Shown here one piece after another: positions 57,704 through 64,000 of a DNA stretch of 64,000 bases. The notes under the pieces were generated by a model, which searched no databases, had not been told where the DNA came from, and saw only the letters and a program-made list of their open reading frames with translations. A program made the position numbers and the translations under genes. Every line of letters begins with the position of its first letter. Position 1 is the stretch's first letter. This DNA comes from Pectobacterium carotovorum (GTDB lineage Bacteria > Pseudomonadota > Gammaproteobacteria > Enterobacterales > Enterobacteriaceae), in the NCBI GenBank assembly GCA_016415585.1, contig CP066552.1, positions 1,984,001 through 2,048,000 of the forward strand, written 5' to 3'.

Positions 57704-58588
57704 ATGAAACTTGCAAGCTATCGTTATAACGGTAAGGACAGTTACGGCATTTATACGCCAACGGGATTAATCGATCTCGGCGGTAAAATTGGTCACCGCT
57801 ATCCCGATCTGAAAACACTGCTGGCGCAGAATGCGTTACACGTGGCACACGAATTCAGTATGAGTACGCCGGATATTCCGGTCGCGGATGTGACGTTTTT
57901 ACCCGTTATTACCGCTCCAGGGAAAATACTGTGTGTGGGGATGAATTACGCCGCTAAACGTCAGGAATTTAATGAAGAGAATCCTGCGCCAACATTATTT
58001 GTGCGCTTTGCGGATTCGCAAACCGGGCACGCAACGCCGGTTATCAAACCGCATTATTCCAGCGAGTTCGATTATGAAGGCGAGCTGGCGGTCGTCATCG
58101 GTAAAGGCGGACAGAATATTTCTCAGGATGTCGCGCTCTCTCATGTCGCAGGCTACAGCTGCTACATGGATGGCTCCGCGCGTGACTGGCAGCACAGCTG
58201 GTTTACTGCGGGTAAGAACTGGCAGAAAACCGGTGCGTTCGGCCCTTATTTAACCACCACGGATGAAATTCCCGATCCGCATGTATTGGCAATCCGCACG
58301 TATCTGAATGGCCGCATGGTGCAGGACGACAATACCAGCAGCATGATCCACAAAGTCGCTGAACTGATTGAATACATCAGCACGTTCACCGAGCTGAGTG
58401 CCGGCGACGTGATCATTACCGGTTCACCGGGCGGCGTGGGTAAAAAACGCAATCCACCGCTGTTTATGAACGCGGGTGACTGCATTGAAGTTGAAATCGA
58501 AAACATTGGCCATTTGCGTAACACGATAGTGGATGCCGCTGCGCCGGTGAAATCGGTTCAGGCAACGGCTGAAGCCGTCGCGCACTGA
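57704..58588 (+). CDS. Fumarylacetoacetate hydrolase (FAH)-family enzyme in the citrate operon
   Basis: A 294-residue cytoplasmic FAH-fold protein. The divalent-metal ligands are visible as Glu125 and Glu127 in DYEGELAVVIGKGG and Asp156 in YMDGSARD, and the C-terminal GDVIITGSPGGVG loop is present. The ATG at 57704 has AGGAAA upstream; an earlier GTG-like start adds 11 unlikely residues. The family includes acylpyruvate hydrolases and FAHD1-type oxaloacetate decarboxylases. Lying between citS and citC, it could remove the oxaloacetate produced by citrate lyase; this is inferred from context alone. Alternatively it may hydrolyse another 2-oxo acid. Confidence 0.9.
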   Translation: MKLASYRYNGKDSYGIYTPTGLIDLGGKIGHRYPDLKTLLAQNALHVAHEFSMSTPDIPVADVTFLPVITAPGKILCVGMNYAAKRQEFNEENPAPTLFVRFADSQTGHATPVIKPHYSSEFDYEGELAVVIGKGGQNISQDVALSHVAGYSCYMDGSARDWQHSWFTAGKNWQKTGAFGPYLTTTDEIPDPHVLAIRTYLNGRMVQDDNTSSMIHKVAELIEYISTFTELSAGDVIITGSPGGVGKKRNPPLFMNAGDCIEVEIENIGHLRNTIVDAAAPVKSVQATAEAVAH

Positions 58589-58604
58589 CTATCCGTGTAA
58601 GTAC

Positions 58605-58633
58605 CAGGCTGCTGGCGCTAAACCGGCAGCCTG
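58605..58633 (+). other. Intercistronic hairpin between the FAH gene and citC
   Basis: CAGGCTGCTGG (58605-58615) pairs with CCGGCAGCCTG (58623-58633), 11 bp with one G-U and a 7-base loop, with no following U run. It may protect the upstream message or modulate citC translation. Confidence 0.6.
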
Positions 58634-58643
58634 CAATAGATTG

Positions 58644-58668
58644 CCTAAATAATTCGAGTTGCAGGAAG
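58644..58668 (-). repeat. ERIC terminal fragment supplying the citC ribosome-binding site
   Basis: Twenty-four of 25 bases equal the inverted right end of the ERIC copy at 57495-57621 (CCTAAATAATTCGAGTT, then GCAGGAAG). The AGGA inside it lies nine bases before the citC ATG, so the repeat remnant provides the Shine-Dalgarno sequence. Confidence 0.75.
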
Positions 58669-58675
58669 AACCGTG

Positions 58676-59740
58676 ATGTATGCCAATGATTCCGTCTTTT
58701 TTGACACGCTGGATGTGCGCCTTCGGGAGCAGGAGAGGGATGCCGTACGACAGTTCCTCGCACACTGCCAGCTCGGCATGGATGACGATATTGACATCGT
58801 TGTGGTTGGCAAACGGGGCGGGCGGCTGATTGCCTGCGCAGGGCTAGCTTCCAACACCATTAAATGCGTTGCGGTCGATCCTGAATTCAGACACCTCAAT
58901 CTGGGCGTGCAGGTGGTGAATGAAGTGATGCAGCAGGCGGCGCAGCGCGGCCACTTCCACCTGTTTCTCTATACCCGACCAGAAAATGTCGACATCTTTC
59001 GCGGATGTGGCTTCTACCCGCTGGCGTGCTATCAGGACAGCGCGGTGCTGATGGAAAACACGCCGATTGGCATTCAACAGTATTGCCAGTCTTTAGCGGC
59101 CTTTGCACATCCTGAACCGCTTGCGACGCGGACAGATAAAAAGATCGGCGCAATTGTCATGAACGCGAACCCCTTCACGCTGGGCCACCGCTATCTGGCA
59201 GAACATGCGGCGCAGTCGTGTGACTGGCTGCACGTTTTCGTGGTGCGGGAAGACGTTTCCTTTTTCCCATTCAGTGAACGTCTGGAGATGGTACAGCGCG
59301 GCGTGGAACACATCCGCAATCTGACAGTACATGCCGGTTCTCACTACATGATCTCTAAAGCGACGTTTCCCGGCTACTTCCTGAAGGAAGAGAAGCTGAT
59401 CACACGCGCCCACGCGGCGCTGGATTTAATCATTTTCAGGAAGTATATCGCGCCAGCACTGGGGATTACCCAGCGCTTCGTCGGCACCGAACCCTTTTGC
59501 CCGGTGACGTATCAGTACAACCAGGACATGCACTACTGGCTGGAGAAAGACCAGACGGTGTCTTCCCCCGCGTTAAGCGTGGTTGAAATTGAACGTAAAC
59601 GGCAAACCTCAGGACTGGCAATTTCCGCTTCGGAAGTCAGGAAATTACTCAAACTTCGGCAGTACAGCCGTATTCAGGACATCGTGCCGGCCTCAACCTT
59701 TGCGCATTTACAGCGCTACTACGAACCCGAATACGCGTAA
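58676..59740 (+). CDS. citC: [Citrate (pro-3S)-lyase] ligase
   Basis: CitC acetylates the thiol of the citrate lyase prosthetic group, using acetate and ATP, to switch the enzyme on. The 354-residue protein (from ATG 58676; a GTG one codon earlier is possible) has an N-terminal GNAT-like region (about 1-130, VDPEFRHLNLGVQVVNEV) and a nucleotidyltransferase domain with MNANPFTLGHRYL near residues 161-173. A later ISASEVRKLL segment corresponds to the conserved ISxSxVR motif. First of citCDEFXG. Confidence 0.97.
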   Translation: MYANDSVFFDTLDVRLREQERDAVRQFLAHCQLGMDDDIDIVVVGKRGGRLIACAGLASNTIKCVAVDPEFRHLNLGVQVVNEVMQQAAQRGHFHLFLYTRPENVDIFRGCGFYPLACYQDSAVLMENTPIGIQQYCQSLAAFAHPEPLATRTDKKIGAIVMNANPFTLGHRYLAEHAAQSCDWLHVFVVREDVSFFPFSERLEMVQRGVEHIRNLTVHAGSHYMISKATFPGYFLKEEKLITRAHAALDLIIFRKYIAPALGITQRFVGTEPFCPVTYQYNQDMHYWLEKDQTVSSPALSVVEIERKRQTSGLAISASEVRKLLKLRQYSRIQDIVPASTFAHLQRYYEPEYA

Positions 59741-59763
59741 TTAAAATTAATCAGGATAAATCT

Positions 59764-60054
59764 ATGAAGATTGTTAAGGAGTCCCTGGCGGGCACCTTTG
59801 AATCCAGCGATTTGCTGGTCAAAGTGGCACCGGCAGAGGGAAAACTCACCGTGGTCATCAACAGCGAAGTGATGAAACAGTTCGGTCATCAAATCAAACA
59901 GGTCGTGAATGACACGCTGAAAGCGCTGTGCGTACAGGAAGGGACGATCATTGTGGATGACAAAGGCGCGCTGGATTGTGTCATTCGTGCTCGCGTGCAA
60001 AGCGCGGTATTGCGCGCCGCAGACGGACAGCAGATTGAATGGGAGAAATTATAA
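59764..60054 (+). CDS. citD: Citrate lyase acyl carrier protein (gamma subunit)
   Basis: A 96-residue carrier protein bearing the 2'-(5''-phosphoribosyl)-3'-dephospho-CoA prosthetic group. The attachment serine corresponds to Ser14 in [12 protein letters not shown]. The stop overlaps the citE start (TAATG), indicating coupling. Confidence 0.98.
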   Translation: MKIVKESLAGTFESSDLLVKVAPAEGKLTVVINSEVMKQFGHQIKQVVNDTLKALCVQEGTIIVDDKGALDCVIRARVQSAVLRAADGQQIEWEKL

Positions 60055-60929
60055 TGAATAAGCTTCGTCGCAGCATGTTATTCCTCCCCGGCGCGAACGC
60101 CGCCATGCTGTCCAATGCGTTTATCTATAAACCTGACTCCATCATGTTCGATCTGGAAGATGCGGTTTCCCTGCGTGAGAAAGACACCGCGCGTCTGCTG
60201 GTTTTCCATGCGCTCCAGCACCCGATGTACCGTGATATTGAAACCGTGGTGCGCATCAACCAGCTCAGTACGCCGTTTGGCCTGCTGGATCTTGAAGCCG
60301 CCGTGCGCGGTGGTGCCGATGTGATCCGCCTGCCGAAAACTGACTCCACCGACGATGTCGATGAGCTGGAACACCATCTGGTTCGTATCGAGAAAGCCTG
60401 TGGTCGTGAAGTTGGCTCCACGCGCATTATGGCGGCGATTGAGTCTGCGGTGGGCGTGATTAATGCTGTCGCGATTGCCCGTTCTTCCGAGCGCATGATC
60501 GGGATTGCGCTGGCGGCGTTCGACTATGTGATGGATATGCAGACGGAACGCGGTGACGGCACAGAGCTGTTTTATGCCCGCTGTGCGGTGCTACATGCGG
60601 CTCGCGCTGCCGGTATCGACGCCTTCGACGTGGTTTATCCCAACGTCAATGACGATGCGGGCTTCCTGAAAGAGGTCGATCTGATCCGCAGACTGGGCTT
60701 TAACGGTAAATCCCTGATTAACCCACGCCAGATTGAGCTGCTACACAACGCCTATGCTCCCACGCAGGATGAAGTGGACTATTCCCATCTGGTGATCAAA
60801 GCCGCTGAGGAGGGTGAACGTGCCGGTCTGGGCGTGATTTCCCTGAACGGGAAAATGATCGACGGGCCAATCATCGACCACGCCAGAAGGGTGCTGGAAC
60901 GTGCTCAGGCCTCCGGCGTTCGCAAATAG
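60054..60929 (+). CDS. citE: Citrate lyase beta subunit (citryl-ACP lyase)
   Basis: A TIM-barrel lyase that cleaves citryl-ACP to acetyl-ACP and oxaloacetate. The 291-residue protein begins [19 protein letters not shown]; the [12 protein letters not shown] segment and [13 protein letters not shown] carry the catalytic and Mg-binding acidic residues. Start 60054 overlaps citD by one base and follows GGAG. Confidence 0.98.
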   Translation: MNKLRRSMLFLPGANAAMLSNAFIYKPDSIMFDLEDAVSLREKDTARLLVFHALQHPMYRDIETVVRINQLSTPFGLLDLEAAVRGGADVIRLPKTDSTDDVDELEHHLVRIEKACGREVGSTRIMAAIESAVGVINAVAIARSSERMIGIALAAFDYVMDMQTERGDGTELFYARCAVLHAARAAGIDAFDVVYPNVNDDAGFLKEVDLIRRLGFNGKSLINPRQIELLHNAYAPTQDEVDYSHLVIKAAEEGERAGLGVISLNGKMIDGPIIDHARRVLERAQASGVRK

Positions 60930-60956
60930 CCATTGCGTGATTTACACCGCAATGGC
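60929..60956 (+). other. Intercistronic hairpin between citE and citF
   Basis: GCCATTGCG (60929-60937) pairs with CGCAATGGC (60948-60956), a perfect 9-bp stem with a 10-base loop that starts in the citE stop codon. No U tract; likely a processing or stability element inside the operon. Confidence 0.6.
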
Positions 60957-60983
60957 CGCTCTCAGGAATTACAGGATTAGACA

Positions 60984-62513
60984 ATGAGTCATTTTATTGA
61001 AGCACTGCAAAAGCAGTACCCGGAAAAACGTCATCTGCAACCCTTCGTCAACGCCAACCACAATACGCCGTGGCTGAATGATGTCGCCCAAAAACATGAG
61101 CGCAAACTGTGCGCCGATCTGGAGGAGGCGATTCGTCACAGCGGACTGAAAGATGGGATGACGATCTCTTTCCATCACCATTTCCGCGAAGGCGATAAGG
61201 TCATTAACCGGGTGATTGATACGCTGGCTCGCATGGGCTTTCTCGATCTGACATTGGCATCCAGCTCGCTGATGAGCTGTAACGCGTCGCTGATCGAGCA
61301 CATTAAAGCGGGCGTGATCGGTCGAATTTACACCTCGGGGATGCGTGGCAAGCTGGCCGATGCCATTTCTCATGGATTAATGAAAGAACCGGTACAGATT
61401 CATTCCCACGGCGGTCGGGTTCATCTGCTGCAAAGCGGTGAACTGAATATCGATGTCGCTTTCTTGGGGGTTCCATGCAGCGATGAATTTGGCAACGCCA
61501 ACGGCACCGCGGGGAAATCCAGCTGCGGCTCGTTGGGCTATGCGATGGTTGATGCGCAGTTTGCCCATAAAGTGGTGCTGCTGACCGAAGCGCTGGTGCC
61601 GTTCCCGAACATGCCAGCCAGCATTGTGCAGGATCAGGTGGACTACATCGTTCAGGTCGATGAAGTGGGCGATCCGGCCAAAATCAGCGTGGGCGCGGCG
61701 CGCGTCACCAGCAACCCACGTGAATTGCTGATCGCTCGTTCCGCGGCAGACGTGATTGAACATGCCGGTTATTTCAAAAATGGTTTCTCGATCCAGACCG
61801 GTTCTGGCGCGGCTTCTACGGCCTGTACGCGTTTCCTCGAAGATAAAATGCGCCAACAGAATATTGTGGCACGCTTCGCGCTCGGTGGCATCACGGGCGG
61901 GATCGTCGATCTGCACGAAAAAGGACTGATCGAAAAACTGATCGATACCCAGTGTTTCGATGCCAATGCGGCTGCATCGCTGGCGAAGAACCCGAATCAC
62001 GTCGAGATTTCCACTAACGTTTACGCCAACCCCAGTTCTAAAGCGGCCTGCTGCGATCAGCTTGATATGGTGATTCTCAGCGCGCTGGAAATCGACACCG
62101 ATTTTAATGTCAACGTCATCACCGGCTCAGACGGCGTGATGCGCGGTGCGTCCGGTGGGCACTGTGACGTCGCAACGGCAGCAAATCTGACCATCGTGGT
62201 TGCGCCGCTGATTCGTAGCCGCATCCCGACCGTGGTGCGTCAGGTGACGACGCGGGTTACGCCGGGAGAAAGCATTGACGTACTGGTGACCGATCACGGC
62301 ATTGCCGTTAACCCGGCGCGCCCTGAAGTTGCTGAACGCCTGAAACAGGCGGGTCTGACGGTGATGACGATTGAAGATCTGTATCAGCGTGCGATTGCGC
62401 TGGTGGGGGAACCACGCGCTATCGAGTTTCACGATCGCATCGTCGGCGTTATTCGCTATCGCGATGGCAGCGTGATTGACGTCGTTCGTCAGGTGAAAGA
62501 AGCCGACGAATAA
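60984..62513 (+). CDS. citF: Citrate lyase alpha subunit (citrate:acetyl-ACP transferase)
   Basis: Exchanges acetyl for citryl on CitD. The 509-residue protein (510 in E. coli) belongs to the CoA-transferase-like family; conserved glycine-rich segments such as FHHHFREGDKVINRV, SGAASTACTRFLED and GASGGHCDVATAANL are intact. It follows citE after a 54-base gap containing a hairpin. Confidence 0.98.
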   Translation: MSHFIEALQKQYPEKRHLQPFVNANHNTPWLNDVAQKHERKLCADLEEAIRHSGLKDGMTISFHHHFREGDKVINRVIDTLARMGFLDLTLASSSLMSCNASLIEHIKAGVIGRIYTSGMRGKLADAISHGLMKEPVQIHSHGGRVHLLQSGELNIDVAFLGVPCSDEFGNANGTAGKSSCGSLGYAMVDAQFAHKVVLLTEALVPFPNMPASIVQDQVDYIVQVDEVGDPAKISVGAARVTSNPRELLIARSAADVIEHAGYFKNGFSIQTGSGAASTACTRFLEDKMRQQNIVARFALGGITGGIVDLHEKGLIEKLIDTQCFDANAAASLAKNPNHVEISTNVYANPSSKAACCDQLDMVILSALEIDTDFNVNVITGSDGVMRGASGGHCDVATAANLTIVVAPLIRSRIPTVVRQVTTRVTPGESIDVLVTDHGIAVNPARPEVAERLKQAGLTVMTIEDLYQRAIALVGEPRAIEFHDRIVGVIRYRDGSVIDVVRQVKEADE

Positions 62514-62538
62514 GCGTAAACGCATGAGGGAATCGATG

Positions 62539-63066
62539 ATGACAAATGCTGTTTCCATCTCGCTGGAAACCTTACTCGCGGCGAAGGAACGCCGCGCAGT
62601 TCGCCAGCAAGAATGGCTTGCCCGCCACGGTACGACACTGGTGTCGCTGACGCTGGTCACGCCGGGGCCGGTAAAAGATAGCGAAGGCTATCGGCAGGTG
62701 ATGGCCGAAGCCATCAAGTCGTTCGCTTCGCTGTGTCAGACGCGAGGGTGGACGGTGCTGGAACAGCAGATATGCTGGATGGCAACGGGCGCGGAAGGGC
62801 TATGGGCGATCACCAAAGATGCGCTGTCGGTGAAAGCCGCGACCATTGCGCTGGAAGATAGCCATGAGCTGGGGCGACTATGGGATTTCGATATCTTCAG
62901 CCCAGAAGAAGGATTGATTGGCCGGTCGATGCTGGCGCACAGCGGGCGCACCTGCCTATTGTGTGACCAGATGGCACACGCCTGTAGCCGCTCGCGCCGC
63001 CATTCGCTGCCTGAGCTGCTTGAGCACATTGAGGAAAAGGTTAATGCCTACTTTACGCCAGCCTGA
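62539..63066 (+). CDS. citX: Apo-citrate lyase phosphoribosyl-dephospho-CoA transferase
   Basis: CitX transfers the prosthetic-group precursor made by CitG to CitD. The ATG at 62539 gives 175 residues with GAGGGA seven bases upstream; in-frame ATGs at 62524 and 62536 are less well placed. PGPVKDSEGYRQVMA, DSHELGRLWDFDIF and CLLCDQMAHACSRSRRH are family hallmarks. It overlaps citG by 23 bases. A separate citX, as here, is the E. coli arrangement. Confidence 0.95.
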   Translation: MTNAVSISLETLLAAKERRAVRQQEWLARHGTTLVSLTLVTPGPVKDSEGYRQVMAEAIKSFASLCQTRGWTVLEQQICWMATGAEGLWAITKDALSVKAATIALEDSHELGRLWDFDIFSPEEGLIGRSMLAHSGRTCLLCDQMAHACSRSRRHSLPELLEHIEEKVNAYFTPA

Positions 63067-63949
63067 CGGTATCCTGTCTGCGGCGGTATCCCGTTCTGCT
63101 GTCGGCGATTATCGGAAGCGCGACGCGTTACCAGATATCGACCGGCGGGTGGCGCACGCGTTGACGATGGAAGTCATGCTGACGCCGAAGCCCGGACTGG
63201 TGGATCGCGCCAATAACGGATCTCACCGCGATATGGATGTCGCGCTGTTTCAGACCAGCATTCAGGCGATCGCCCCCTGGTTTCGGCATTTTACCGAGGC
63301 GGGTTATCAGCATGCCAGCGTACCGCTAGCGCAGCTGCTGTTTCAGGTTCGACCTATTGGTATTGCCTGCGAACAGGCGATGCTGTCAGCGACGAAAGGC
63401 GTGAATACCCATAAAGGTGGGATATTCGCGTTTGGCCTGCTGTGTAGTGCTGCCGGTTGGTTGGCAGGACGGGGAGAGCGAGTGACGCAGCGCAGCCTGT
63501 GCGATAGCGTTGCGACAATGTGTCACGATGTGGTGCGGAATGAGCTGGAGACGTGTTCTGGTACCGCAACGGCGGGTGAACATCTCTATCAACGTCATGG
63601 CCTGACGGGCGCGAGAGGGGAAGCCGCCAGCGGTTTCAATACCGTATGCCAGTACGCGTTGCCCGCTTTGCAGGAGGCTATTGCCGCCGGAGAGGATGAC
63701 GAAACCGCGCTGTTACGGACGCTGTTGGTGCTGATGGCCCATAATCCGGATACCAATGTCGTTTCACGCGGCGGCATGGACGGGCTGGCGTTTGTGCAGG
63801 ATTACGCACGGCGATTGCTGATTGGTCCGCTGGATCGTCAGGCATTGAGGGAGATGGACGACGCGCTGATTGCCAGAAACCTTAGCCCAGGCGGCAGCGC
63901 CGATTTACTGGCCTTAACCTGGTTGCTGTATCATTATCCTGCTGAATAG
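63044..63949 (+). CDS. citG: Triphosphoribosyl-dephospho-CoA synthase
   Basis: CitG joins ATP and dephospho-CoA to form the citrate lyase prosthetic-group precursor. The 301-residue protein has the family segments MLTPKPGLVDRANNGSHRDM, TKGVNTHKGGIFAFGLLC and HNPDTNVVSRGG. The ATG at 63044, inside the end of citX and preceded by AGGAAAAGG, is chosen over longer frames that overlap citX fully. It is the last complete gene of the operon in the window. Confidence 0.96.
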   Translation: MPTLRQPDGILSAAVSRSAVGDYRKRDALPDIDRRVAHALTMEVMLTPKPGLVDRANNGSHRDMDVALFQTSIQAIAPWFRHFTEAGYQHASVPLAQLLFQVRPIGIACEQAMLSATKGVNTHKGGIFAFGLLCSAAGWLAGRGERVTQRSLCDSVATMCHDVVRNELETCSGTATAGEHLYQRHGLTGARGEAASGFNTVCQYALPALQEAIAAGEDDETALLRTLLVLMAHNPDTNVVSRGGMDGLAFVQDYARRLLIGPLDRQALREMDDALIARNLSPGGSADLLALTWLLYHYPAE

Positions 63950-63982
63950 CGAACGGGTGTTATATAAGGAGCGGCTGGCCTC

Positions 63983-64000
63983 GTGATGACTGGCGTCGAT
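63983..64000 (+). CDS. Possible start of a further gene, cut by the window edge
   Basis: AAGGAG at about 63966-63971 is followed after 11 bases by GTG (63983) and ATG (63986) in one open frame to the end of the window. Only five or six codons are visible, so identity and even reality are uncertain. Confidence 0.3.

Noticed and set aside
61377..62000. A 207-codon frame antisense to citF
   Set aside because: Shadow of citF with no supporting features.

Overview
This window is chromosomal DNA from an enterobacterium, most likely Pectobacterium or a close soft-rot relative. The housekeeping proteins closely resemble those of E. coli, and much of the gene order follows E. coli K-12: clpS-clpA, infA-aat-cydC-cydD-trxB-lrp-ftsK-lolA-rarA-serS, ycaD, pflA-pflB-focA-ycaO, serC-aroA, cmk-rpsA-ihfB, and hisLGDCBHAFI-yeeZ. 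It is not Escherichia or Salmonella: several K-12 neighbours are missing (serW, dmsABC, ycaP, ycaL) and accessory modules sit in their places. The genus name is an inference from gene content. I see no phage, insertion sequence, CRISPR array, rRNA or tRNA.

Layout. 1-2.4 kb: end of clpS, then clpA. 2.6-4.5 kb: an inserted pair, an AhpD-like protein and a MocR-type regulator, converging with no gap between stops. 4.7-10.4 kb (minus strand): infA, aat, cydC, cydD, trxB. 11-20.2 kb (plus strand): lrp, ftsK, lolA, rarA, serS, ycaD. 20.2-25.4 kb: an accessory module of a LysR regulator, NCS1 permease, DUF917 protein and HyuA-type hydantoinase/oxoprolinase, probably for uptake and breakdown of a hydantoin-like compound. 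25.5-31.9 kb (minus): pflA, pflB, focA and ycaO. 32.2-37.8 kb (plus): serC-aroA, cmk, rpsA, ihfB. 38-39.9 kb: an amidohydrolase with a Cys-rich N-terminus, at the point where E. coli-like synteny jumps from the ihfB region to the his region. 40-47.3 kb (minus): the complete histidine operon with leader peptide and attenuator. 47.5-48.5 kb: an ERIC element and yeeZ.

48.6-63.9 kb is the most distinctive part, a citrate island. Two tandem paralogous chemoreceptors, each preceded by a sigma-28-like flagellar promoter, lie next to a CitA/CitB-type two-component system. Divergent from that system are the citrate carrier citS, a fumarylacetoacetate-hydrolase-family enzyme, and the full citrate lyase set citC-citD-citE-citF-citX-citG. 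Citrate would be sensed by CitA, imported by CitS and cleaved by CitDEF to acetate and oxaloacetate. CitC, CitX and CitG make and charge the prosthetic group. The Na+-pumping oxaloacetate decarboxylase oadGAB, which accompanies citS in Klebsiella, is not in this window. The FAH-family enzyme sits where an oxaloacetate-consuming step would be expected.

Two full-length 127-bp ERIC elements (47518-47644 and 57495-57621) and one 25-bp ERIC end fragment just upstream of citC, which supplies its ribosome-binding site, mark the citrate/his half. Intrinsic terminators or strong hairpins close most transcription units and are listed individually.
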